Shown here piece after piece: positions 25,786 to 33,674 of a stretch of 62,850 bases of DNA; position 1 is the stretch's first letter, and every line of letters begins with the position of its first letter. The position numbers were made by a program, and so were the translations under genes. The notes under the pieces were generated by a model that did no database searches, was not told the DNA's origin, and saw only the letters and a program-made list of their open reading frames with translations. Source of the DNA: SIG603 sp964369415 (GTDB lineage: Bacteria; Bacillota; Clostridia; Oscillospirales; Acutalibacteraceae); assembly GCA_964369415.1 (NCBI GenBank), contig CAYJFP010000011.1:1-62850 (forward strand). The letters run 5' to 3'.

Positions 25786-26841
25786 ATGCTAACTTTTAGT
25801 GAATTAGTAGCAGCTTCGGTAGAACTTAAGGCTTCAGACTTGCATATAACTGTCGGAGTTCCACCTGTTGCTAGAATTGACGGAAAACTTGTCAAAATAT
25901 CAGAAGAAAGAATGATGCCGAATGATATTGAGGAAATAGCAAAAAGCGTCATGACACCATATGCGCACAAAGTTTTTGAGGAAAAAGGTGAGGTTGACTT
26001 TGCCTATTCTGTTCCGTCAGTAGGACGTTTTAGAATAAATGTGTTTACACAAAGGGGTTCGTGGTCATTAGTAGCCCGTGTGCTTAACTCAAAAATACCC
26101 ACACCTCAAACTTTAAGACTTCCAAAGCCTGTTGTAGAAATGTGCGATAAAAAAAGAGGCTTGGTTCTTGTAACAGGAGCTACAGGTAGTGGTAAATCCA
26201 CTACGCTTGCAAGTCTTGTTAATTTGATAAATCAAAAATATAATTACCATATATTAACGCTTGAAGATCCTATAGAGTATCTTCATCAGCATGGAAATTC
26301 GATAGTAAATCAGCGTGAAGTTGGTGCAGATACAAATAGCTTTCCCAATGCTCTTCGTGCGGCATTAAGACAAGACCCCGACGTAATTCTTGTAGGAGAG
26401 ATGAGAGACCTTGAGACTATTTCAATAGCTGTAACAGCCGCTGAAACAGGTCACCTTGTTTTTTCAACACTTCATACAGTCGGTGCGGCAAATACCATAG
26501 ACCGTATAGTAGACGTTTTTCCACCAAATCAGCAGCAACAGATAAGGACGCAGCTTGCCGATGTTTTAGAGTGTGTTGTTTCACAACAGTTAATTCCTAC
26601 GTTAAACGGAGAAGGCCGTGTGGCGGCGTTTGAAGTTATGCTTGCAAACAGCGCAATTAAAAATAATATAAGAGAAGGCAAAACCTTCCAGATTCCATCT
26701 GTCATGCTTACAAATGCAAAAGCTGGAATGAGAGTAATGGATGATGCACTTTTAGAATTGTATCAACTAGGTGACATTTCACAAGAAAATGCACTTCAAT
26801 TCGCACAAGACAGATTGTCACTTAGCAAAAGAATTTTTTAA
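25786..26841 (+). CDS. pilT: Type IV pilus retraction ATPase PilT
   Basis: A 351-residue ATPase that depolymerises pili and powers twitching motility or DNA uptake. It shows the PilT N-terminal part (SDLHITVGVPPVARIDGKL), Walker A GATGSGKSTT, LEDPIE, Walker B LVGEMRDLET and the AxxTGHLVFSTLHT His box. Length is right for PilT and it lacks the zinc-binding and MshEN regions of PilB. Its presence predicts retractile pili. It begins 21 nt after pilB. Confidence 0.95.
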   Translation: MLTFSELVAASVELKASDLHITVGVPPVARIDGKLVKISEERMMPNDIEEIAKSVMTPYAHKVFEEKGEVDFAYSVPSVGRFRINVFTQRGSWSLVARVLNSKIPTPQTLRLPKPVVEMCDKKRGLVLVTGATGSGKSTTLASLVNLINQKYNYHILTLEDPIEYLHQHGNSIVNQREVGADTNSFPNALRAALRQDPDVILVGEMRDLETISIAVTAAETGHLVFSTLHTVGAANTIDRIVDVFPPNQQQQIRTQLADVLECVVSQQLIPTLNGEGRVAAFEVMLANSAIKNNIREGKTFQIPSVMLTNAKAGMRVMDDALLELYQLGDISQENALQFAQDRLSLSKRIF

Positions 26842-26874
26842 CAGAATAAAAAGTTTGATTAAACATAAAAATAG

Positions 26875-26898
26875 TAAGGTGATTATGTGCACACCTTA
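26875..26898 (+). other. Hairpin between pilT and pilC
   Basis: A 7-bp stem TAAGGTG/CACCTTA with a 10-nt loop and no T-run. It may modulate readthrough or mRNA processing between the ATPase genes and pilC. Confidence 0.35.
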
Positions 26899-26921
26899 AG
26901 ATTAAGTATAGGAGTGATATT

Positions 26922-28139
26922 TTGCCAACCTTTACCTATCAAGCTGTCGATAAAAACGGTAAAATTGACAAAGGTAATATTGATGCCGTTAATAAAGAAC
27001 AGGCGATCACCATAATCAAAAATGACGGCAAAACAGTCGTAAATTTAAGTGAAGCGGGTGCCTTTAATAAAAACTTACAAATAAAGTTTTTTCAAAAAAA
27101 GCCGAAACCACGTGAACTTGCGGTTTTTTGTAGACAATTTGTAAGTATAACTTCTGCGGGTGTTCCTATTACCAGTGCACTTGAAATGCTTGCAGAGCAA
27201 ACGGAAAATGAGATAATGGCGCTTGCTATTAGTGGATGTTATGCTTCGATAAGATCCGGTAGCTCTTTGTCTGAATCTATGGGGAATTACCCTAAGGTAT
27301 TTCCTTCTCTTTTGATAACCATGGTTGCAGCGGGTGAGGCTTCGGGTAGCCTTGAAAATTCATTTGACAGAATGGCGACTCATTTTGAAAAAGAGGCAAA
27401 ACTTAATGCAATGGTTAAAAAATCATCTGTTTATCCGATAACTATTGTGGTGGTTGCGACAGTGGTTGTAATGTTACTTTTGGCATTTGTAATTCCTCAG
27501 TTCGAGTCTATTTTGACCGATTTGGGAACTGAAATGCCGATGCTTACTCAGATAGTTATAGCTGCGGGTGACTTTATGCAGTCTTACTGGTTCATAGTTG
27601 CGGCGGTAATCGGTTTAGGGGTATTTGGATTGATTCAGTACGGCAAGACCGATATGGGAAATAAGATTTTCAGTATGCTACAGCTAAAAATTCCACTTTT
27701 TGGTAAGCTTGCAACTAAGACGGCTTCTGCTAGAATGAGCAGAACACTTGCAACTTTAATCACGGCGGGTATACCGCTTATTGATGCAATGGAAATAGTG
27801 GCTAATACAATGTCTAATAGATTGTTTAGAGAAGCACTCATGAGTGTTCGAGACGATATAGCTATGGGTTCGAGTATTTCAGAGCCGCTTCAAAGATCAA
27901 AAATGTTTCCAGCTCTTGTGTGTCACATGACAAAAATAGGCGAAGAGACTGGTGATTTAGACAGTATGCTTACGAAGCTTGCCGACTATTATGATGACGA
28001 AGTAGAAACAGCGACGGCGGCGGTAATGGCTGCGATAGAGCCGGCAATTATTATTTTCTTGGCGCTTGTAATAGGAACGGTTGTTTTAGCTGTTATATTG
28101 CCGATGGGTGATATGTACAGTGGACTTGACTCCATGTAA
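26922..28139 (+). CDS. pilC: Type IV pilus inner-membrane platform protein PilC
   Basis: A 405-residue polytopic protein with two T2SSF repeats. Each begins with a conserved helix bundle (AVFCRQFVSITSAGVPI near residue 67; ASARMSRTLATLITAGIPL near 270) followed by membrane helices. Three or four transmembrane segments lie at about 165-200, 225-245 and 375-400. It links PilB and PilT to the pilin assembly site. TTG 26922 follows AGGAGTGATA. The N-terminal FTYQAVDKNGK motif is typical for PilC/GspF. Confidence 0.95.
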   Translation: MPTFTYQAVDKNGKIDKGNIDAVNKEQAITIIKNDGKTVVNLSEAGAFNKNLQIKFFQKKPKPRELAVFCRQFVSITSAGVPITSALEMLAEQTENEIMALAISGCYASIRSGSSLSESMGNYPKVFPSLLITMVAAGEASGSLENSFDRMATHFEKEAKLNAMVKKSSVYPITIVVVATVVVMLLLAFVIPQFESILTDLGTEMPMLTQIVIAAGDFMQSYWFIVAAVIGLGVFGLIQYGKTDMGNKIFSMLQLKIPLFGKLATKTASARMSRTLATLITAGIPLIDAMEIVANTMSNRLFREALMSVRDDIAMGSSISEPLQRSKMFPALVCHMTKIGEETGDLDSMLTKLADYYDDEVETATAAVMAAIEPAIIIFLALVIGTVVLAVILPMGDMYSGLDSM

Positions 28140-28152
28140 CTAAGGTAGTTTT

Positions 28153-28171
28153 CCGCATTTAGGGGATGCGG
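28153..28171 (+). other. Hairpin in the pilA 5' region
   Basis: The stem CCGCAT/ATGCGG with loop TTAGGGG lies 14 nt after the pilC stop and 37 nt before the pilA start. There is no T-run. It is a possible RNase-processing or stability element for raising pilin mRNA relative to the upstream genes. Confidence 0.4.
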
Positions 28172-28208
28172 TTACACATATAATCAAACATGAAAGGATG
28201 TTTTTAAA

Positions 28209-28754
28209 ATGATGAAATTACTAAACAAAAAACAAAACAATAAAGGTTTTACACTAGTTGAACTTATCATTGTTATCGCAATTATTGCTGTTTTAGCGGC
28301 TGTTCTTGCACCACAATACATGAGATATGTTGAAAGAGGACGTCAGTCAAACGATATCCAAGTTGCAACATCTATCATGAGAGCTACTAACGCAGCTCTT
28401 TCAGACCCTGTTATTCCAGCGGCAGCAACACCTGGTGACGTAACAGTTACATGGTCAAAAGACGGTTCTCTTTCTGTAACGGCTGGTACAGGAGCTAATG
28501 ATGAGTTTGTTAACTATGTGCTTGAAAATGTAGCTGAAGTTATGGCAGGAACATATAATGCTCCTTCAACGGGCTCGACTGCGGGTACAGCAACAATTAA
28601 AGGATATGAGTCAAATGTAGGTGGTTTGTGTATATTTACAGTTGACTATCAAACAGGTGCTATTCAGTGGGCTGCCGGTTCAATTCCTGCAACTGATACA
28701 GAGGCAGATTGGCCAGACCTTATGACTGATTACGGCAGTGGTTCAAAAGCGTAA
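28209..28754 (+). CDS. pilA: Type IV major pilin (prepilin)
   Basis: A 181-residue prepilin. A basic leader of 13 residues ends in NNKG, cleaved before Phe14 (KG/FTLVELIIVIAIIAVLAAV). Glu5 of the mature protein is present, and the hydrophobic alpha-1N helix is followed by QYMRYVERGRQSND. The globular part is rich in Ala, Thr and Gly. This probable major subunit directly follows pilC and has hairpins on both sides, consistent with strong separate expression. Only two cysteines are apparent in neither-pair position; I see no clear disulfide loop. Major status is inferred from position and size. Confidence 0.9.
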   Translation: MMKLLNKKQNNKGFTLVELIIVIAIIAVLAAVLAPQYMRYVERGRQSNDIQVATSIMRATNAALSDPVIPAAATPGDVTVTWSKDGSLSVTAGTGANDEFVNYVLENVAEVMAGTYNAPSTGSTAGTATIKGYESNVGGLCIFTVDYQTGAIQWAAGSIPATDTEADWPDLMTDYGSGSKA

Positions 28755-29081
28755 TATATATTAAATGAAGAAACAGATGAATTTTTTAAATCGGTTTGAA
28801 CCCCCTAAATCAAACAGTAATTTGATTTTCATTTGATTTAAACAGAATACTTTTAGAAGGTTTGATACCTATGTCTAAATTAAAAATTTAGTATAATTTT
28901 TATCTGTTCCGGAACTGGTGTGGCGTTTTTAGAGCGTCACACACCGTCCGGAAATTAACTATGTAATGAAGAAAAATATTTTATAAAGATTTTAGCATAA
29001 AAACCAAATAAAACATTAAATTTGAAAATACTTTTAAGTTCCTTAATAACTTAAATTTATATAAATAAAAGGATTTGACTT
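28755..29081. other. Non-coding gap between pilA and pilD
   Basis: This is 327 nt without a gene. It contains a short GTTTGA/TCAAAC hairpin around 28794-28818, a -10-like TATAAT at 28892-28897 with no clear -35, and the strong hairpin described at 28907-28953. An AT-rich stretch then leads to the pilD ribosome site. No clear pilA terminator with a T-run was found, so transcription may continue into pilD. Confidence 0.6.
28907..28953 (+). other. Strong interrupted hairpin upstream of pilD
   Basis: The arms TTCCGG (28907-28912) and CCGGAA (28948-28953) enclose a second stem GGTGTGGCG / CGTCACACACC. The terminal loop is TTTTTAGAG and there are small internal loops. It has no downstream T-run, so it is not a standard terminator. 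If transcription starts from the TATAAT at 28892, the hairpin would begin within a few nucleotides of the RNA 5' end. Confidence 0.5.
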
Positions 29082-29846
29082 ATGGATTTAGAAACAGTTC
29101 TCGTATATGCGTTTATATTCTTTTTAGGAATAATTATAGGAAGTTTTTTAAATGTATGTATACTGAGAATACCAAAGGGTGAAAGTATAGTAACAGAGCG
29201 TTCGCACTGTAATAATTGTAAAAAAATACTTAAATGGTGGGAGTTAGTTCCTGTATTTAGTTGGCTTTTCTTAAGAGGTAAATGCTCTAAATGTAAAACT
29301 TCTATATCTTTTATTTATCCGTTTGTCGAACTTTTAAATGCGGTGCTATGGATGCTTGTATTTTATGTTCATGGGTTTACACTGTACACACTTTTTAGTG
29401 CGCTAATAACATCTGTGCTAATTGTAATTTCCTTTATAGATGCAAAAACAAAGGAAATACCTATTGGAACTACAATTTCTATAGGTATATTGGCACTAAT
29501 TTATACAGTAATAGATTATCAAAACTTACTTGACCATGTTTTAGGTTTTGTAAGTGTGGCGGTTTTGCTTTTGATTGTTTTAATTTTATCAAAAGGGAAA
29601 TCGATAGGCGGCGGAGACGTCAAATTAATGGCAGCATCTGGACTTTATTTAGGACTTTTTGGCAATGTGGTTGCCTTTGTACTTGGGTGTATTATAGGCT
29701 CTCTAGTACATATAATAAGAATGATATTTTTTAAAGCAGGACGAGAACTTGCATTTGGTCCTTATCTTGCAGTGGGAATATTTATCTCTATATTGTGGGG
29801 AGATTACTTGGTTTCATCGTATTTAAATATGGTGGGATTCGCATAA
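29082..29846 (+). CDS. pilD: Prepilin peptidase PilD
   Basis: A 254-residue membrane aspartyl protease that cleaves the prepilin leader after Gly and N-methylates the new terminus. The N-terminal part has the two cysteine pairs of the methylase/zinc segment (CNNCKK and CSKCKTS). The catalytic aspartates lie in FIDAKTKEIP and GGGDVKLM. About seven transmembrane helices are visible. It should process all five prepilin-like proteins in this locus. Start ATG 29082 follows AAAAGGA. Confidence 0.95.
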   Translation: MDLETVLVYAFIFFLGIIIGSFLNVCILRIPKGESIVTERSHCNNCKKILKWWELVPVFSWLFLRGKCSKCKTSISFIYPFVELLNAVLWMLVFYVHGFTLYTLFSALITSVLIVISFIDAKTKEIPIGTTISIGILALIYTVIDYQNLLDHVLGFVSVAVLLLIVLILSKGKSIGGGDVKLMAASGLYLGLFGNVVAFVLGCIIGSLVHIIRMIFFKAGRELAFGPYLAVGIFISILWGDYLVSSYLNMVGFA

Positions 29847-29904
29847 ATTTAGTATAAATATAGATAGTCATAATTTTCTTTAACAGTGAAAGGAAGGACA
29901 AATA

Positions 29905-31518
29905 ATGGCAAAAAAGACAGTAAATATTGAAGTGGGTGACAGCCTTACTAAAATTAGCGTTTGCGTTAAAAATAGTAAAACTGTTAAAATTCTAAAAAGT
30001 TTCCACTTTCAAACGCCTGAAGGTGCGGTAATTGACGGGCAAATAATAAATCATGAGGCTATGGCAAAGTCGCTGATATCCGAAATGGTTAAGAGTGATG
30101 TTTCTGATAACAAAAATGTTATCTTTATTTTGTCGTCCACAAAAATAGTCAGCCGTGAGGTTACACTTCCGCCGATTAAAGAGAATAAACTCAAAGCTAT
30201 TATCGCTGCCAATGCAGAAGAGTACTTTCCTATTGACTTGTCGGGATATAAAATATCACATGCACTTTTAGAAAAAGTTGTGGGAGATAATCCATCTACA
30301 AGAGTCATGATTACCGCTGTTCCGAACACACTTTTATTTAGCTATCAAAAGCTTATAAAAATTGCGGGACTTAATTTAGAATCATTTGACTATATAGCAA
30401 ACAGCCAGTATCAGCTGTTTAAGCATATCCATACACAGGAAACTATCATGTATGTAGGCATTGGTATAAGACAGACTCTTTCAACTTTTATGAAAGGTAA
30501 TCAGTTGCTGCTTCAGCGTTCTGTTCCTTTTGGCGGGGTTGAAATAATCAATACTGCTATGATGGATGCACATATGAGTGATTCGCAGTTTAGTGAGACT
30601 TTGGACTTGTGCTCTGACAAAGAATGGGTAGAAGAAAATGTTTCCAAAGAAAATATAGACGAGGATATTTCTCGTCTTGTAAATGCAATTTCAAGAACGC
30701 TAGACTTTTTTAAATCGGCTTATAAAGGTGCACAAGTCGATAAAATAGTTGTCTTTGACACATGTTGTGATATTTATGGATTAAAAGAAGCTCTATCTTC
30801 TTTAGGGGCACGTGTCACAACATTTGAAGAATTGCCTGATATAAAAAAAGTAGTTATCGGAGATGAAGCTTCGTTATATGCTGCGGAAGTCGGTAGTTTG
30901 TTTGGTCCTCTTGACTTAATACCAGAAGAAATGAGTGAAGGAAGGCATAAAACACTTAATTCAAAATCGGATTCAATGCTTACACCTATACTTGTTGTAG
31001 TTTTGTGCTTGGTATCTGGTGTAGCGGTTGCTTTTCCAAATTTTATGGATTATCAAGATGCACAAAGTGAACTTACTAGAATAGAAAACAGAATAGACGA
31101 GCTTAGCTATTTGCAAGAGGAATACAACACATATGTGGAATATACTCAAATAGAAAAGAATTTAAGAATACTTGAAGATGATTCTATAAACAATAATGCA
31201 GGACTTAAAGCTTTTTTAGAAGAATTAGAGGAAAAAATGCCTTCTAACTTAAGAGCGCTGTCTGCTTCATGCGATGACTTAGGTGTGTCCATGAATATCG
31301 AAGTAAGAACGATGGAAGAAGCGGCTGTTGTTATGGAAGAGCTTAGAACGTTTGAAACGATAGAAGACTTTATATTAACAACACTTAACGAAGATGTAAG
31401 CGACGATGGAGTATCGATAGTTTCGTTTTCTCTTAGCTGTAATTATTATCAAGCCGAAGAAGAGACGATACAACAAGAATCTGAAACAGACACAGAAATT
31501 CCGGATGTTGTATTATAA
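29905..31518 (+). CDS. PilM-PilN fusion protein of the pilus alignment complex
   Basis: A 537-residue protein that joins two normally separate components. Residues 1-345 are a PilM-like actin-fold domain (VNIEVGDSLTKI; REVTLPPIKENKL; YVGIGIRQTLSTFM; VPFGGVEIINTAM; VVFDTCCDIYGLKEAL). A transmembrane helix at about 360-378 follows, then a coiled coil (about 382-415) and a small ferredoxin-like domain typical of PilN. In most bacteria cytoplasmic PilM binds the N-terminal tail of membrane PilN; the fusion would make that contact permanent. It has no stop between the parts. A PilO-like gene follows 14 nt later. Confidence 0.88.
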   Translation: MAKKTVNIEVGDSLTKISVCVKNSKTVKILKSFHFQTPEGAVIDGQIINHEAMAKSLISEMVKSDVSDNKNVIFILSSTKIVSREVTLPPIKENKLKAIIAANAEEYFPIDLSGYKISHALLEKVVGDNPSTRVMITAVPNTLLFSYQKLIKIAGLNLESFDYIANSQYQLFKHIHTQETIMYVGIGIRQTLSTFMKGNQLLLQRSVPFGGVEIINTAMMDAHMSDSQFSETLDLCSDKEWVEENVSKENIDEDISRLVNAISRTLDFFKSAYKGAQVDKIVVFDTCCDIYGLKEALSSLGARVTTFEELPDIKKVVIGDEASLYAAEVGSLFGPLDLIPEEMSEGRHKTLNSKSDSMLTPILVVVLCLVSGVAVAFPNFMDYQDAQSELTRIENRIDELSYLQEEYNTYVEYTQIEKNLRILEDDSINNNAGLKAFLEELEEKMPSNLRALSASCDDLGVSMNIEVRTMEEAAVVMEELRTFETIEDFILTTLNEDVSDDGVSIVSFSLSCNYYQAEEETIQQESETDTEIPDVVL

Positions 31519-31532
31519 AGGAGGGGTAGAGA

Positions 31533-32246
31533 ATGTTAATTTCAAAAAGAGATATTAAACTGTTAATAGTCCTTGGTGGAATTGTACTGTTTGTAGTATT
31601 ATATTTTGGTGTTAATGGATATATAGATTCACTGATTCAAGAAACTGAGACTGATATAGACATGCTTGCTCCAGAGCTTATGGAGCTTGAAAATCACGAG
31701 GCTAATCTTGCAGAGTACAGAGAAACTACTGAAAATGCGAAAGCTTATGCAAATGAACAGTTGGAATTTTATCCAGCGATGATTAAAAATGAAGACTATC
31801 TAGTATGGCTCTTAGATTGGGAAGGTGACATAGGTTTAGATATGGAGACGGTTACGTTACACTCGCCCTCGGAGATGGTGAGCTTTTTGAGTCATGTAAT
31901 TATAGACGGTCAGGACACAGTAGCACAGGCAACAGCATATAGCATGAAGTCAAATATATCAGGAATTATAAGTTATAATCAGTTTAAATCGTCGCTTGAT
32001 TATATATACGGCTTTCATGATAGAACATCTGTAGAGAATGCAAATTTGAACTATGATTCAGGCACGGGTGAGCTTACTTTTGATATGACACTTACAAAGT
32101 ATTATCTATATTATGATGGAGCCCAGTATATTCCAAGTGAAATGCCAAATGTTCCACAAGGACTTGATATTCTTTTTGGCTCACTAGAAGATGAAAGTGC
32201 ACCGGTAGAGCAGTCGACCACTACTGCTGAAACACCGACGACTTAA
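31533..32246 (+). CDS. pilO: PilO-like inner-membrane pilus alignment protein
   Basis: A 237-residue bitopic protein with a short cytoplasmic tail, one transmembrane helix (about 8-28), a coiled coil (about 29-75, with ELENHEANLAEYRETTENAK) and a C-terminal alpha/beta domain plus a Thr/Glu-rich tail. Sequence identity marks are weak, so the call rests on topology and on its place right behind the PilM-PilN fusion, where PilO is expected. It would dimerise with the PilN part. The ribosome site is AAAGGAGGGG. Confidence 0.78.
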   Translation: MLISKRDIKLLIVLGGIVLFVVLYFGVNGYIDSLIQETETDIDMLAPELMELENHEANLAEYRETTENAKAYANEQLEFYPAMIKNEDYLVWLLDWEGDIGLDMETVTLHSPSEMVSFLSHVIIDGQDTVAQATAYSMKSNISGIISYNQFKSSLDYIYGFHDRTSVENANLNYDSGTGELTFDMTLTKYYLYYDGAQYIPSEMPNVPQGLDILFGSLEDESAPVEQSTTTAETPTT

Positions 32247-32277
32247 TTGAATTTATAATTATAAAGGGGTGAATCCT

Positions 32278-33651
32278 ATGAAATTGATAAAAAAGAATAA
32301 TAAAGGATTCAGCCTTATAGAGCTAATCGTTGGTATAGCCTTGCTCGCTATTATATCTGTTCCACTTTTAATGGTGTTTGCTTCATCGATGGGTACTGCA
32401 AATAGGAGTCAAGAAATTGGCGAAGCGACACTAGTAGCAGAAAACATTGCAGAACAGTTTGAAGCGATGAGTTTTGATACTGATGATTTTAAAGAGCAAG
32501 GAGACGCACCGAGTATTATAAACGGCAAATTAAGTGATGGGAGCGATATAAGCATAGTTGGTGATTTTCTTGTTCTTAATAGTGCAGCCACAGGAGTGGA
32601 AAACAAGTATTTAAGCTATGCTTTTGGTGTGAATTCTACAGAAGAGCTCAAATCACCTTATACCATAGGATATGGAAATTTTGATGCTGGCTACAGTGAT
32701 TTTTACGCTGTTGTCACTTTAGATGCAGGTGAAGCCGTGCCAGATGTGATTCCAGATGGCTATCAAGAAGATGCATACACTGTCTTAAACTCGCTGAAAA
32801 CAGCCCAATACACAAGTATGAAATATATGTATGCACAAACTAGAAATATTTCAGAAGATCCTGATCAAAAAGCTTTTGAAGAGTTCTTTTTGTATCTTTC
32901 AAAAAATGGAATTACAGAAGAAGATATAATTATGGATAATTTAATTTCTGAAAGAGAAATTTTGTTAGATATAGACAGCAAAAACGATTCTGATATAAGT
33001 GGAAATACGGTATACACTGCAAACTTAAGTTTTAAGTATTCTTTTGAGTACGAGACACAGACAGGTCAAGTCTATCCTAAAGCGGGAGATTATTCAGAAG
33101 GATTATATACTGATCCATATTATGAATTTGAGGTTTTAGGAAATAAAGGACTTTCGATACCAAGTGATGAAGAGTTACCACCGATATATGTTTTGTTTTT
33201 TCCGTGGTATTACGAAGAAGGCGATAATATAACCATAAATAATCAAAATGATATACCGCTAAATTTAATCTTAGCAAAGCAAAAGGATAATGAGCTTACA
33301 CAGGAGCAAATTGACGAGGCGGAAAAAAATTATCAAGGTGCAATAGTACAGTTAAAGCTTCCCAATACATCTACAAATGAAGATGAGATGAAGGTAAGCT
33401 CAAATCTTAAAGATGATTTTTATGAGGGGACAGACTTTTTTACAGGCTATGAAAACCTAGTTCAATATAGGGTTCAAAAAGGAAGTGTATTCTCGTCATC
33501 TGTTGAGTTTTATGACGATGCGCTTATATCAAGAGAAAGTGACGATAGAATACTGAAAATGACTATCGAAATATACCAAACAAAAGGACTTGTGCCGACA
33601 ATAGAGGATAGTCCAGTTTACACTATTACTACTAGCAAACTGATAGGATAA
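32278..33651 (+). CDS. Large minor prepilin (PilV/GspI-like)
   Basis: A 457-residue prepilin-like protein with cleavage site KKNNKG/FSLIELIVGIALLAI; Glu5 is present. The long globular part (about 430 residues) is far larger than classical minor pilins. It contains ENIAEQFEAMSFD, which resembles PilV/GspI N-terminal regions. No further domain was recognised. I use ATG 32278 because AAAGGGG precedes it properly; the in-frame GTG at 32269 lies inside that ribosome site. It probably belongs to the tip-priming complex with the next three genes. Confidence 0.85.
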   Translation: MKLIKKNNKGFSLIELIVGIALLAIISVPLLMVFASSMGTANRSQEIGEATLVAENIAEQFEAMSFDTDDFKEQGDAPSIINGKLSDGSDISIVGDFLVLNSAATGVENKYLSYAFGVNSTEELKSPYTIGYGNFDAGYSDFYAVVTLDAGEAVPDVIPDGYQEDAYTVLNSLKTAQYTSMKYMYAQTRNISEDPDQKAFEEFFLYLSKNGITEEDIIMDNLISEREILLDIDSKNDSDISGNTVYTANLSFKYSFEYETQTGQVYPKAGDYSEGLYTDPYYEFEVLGNKGLSIPSDEELPPIYVLFFPWYYEEGDNITINNQNDIPLNLILAKQKDNELTQEQIDEAEKNYQGAIVQLKLPNTSTNEDEMKVSSNLKDDFYEGTDFFTGYENLVQYRVQKGSVFSSSVEFYDDALISRESDDRILKMTIEIYQTKGLVPTIEDSPVYTITTSKLIG

Positions 33652-33674
33652 AATCTTTATAGGAGGATATTGTT

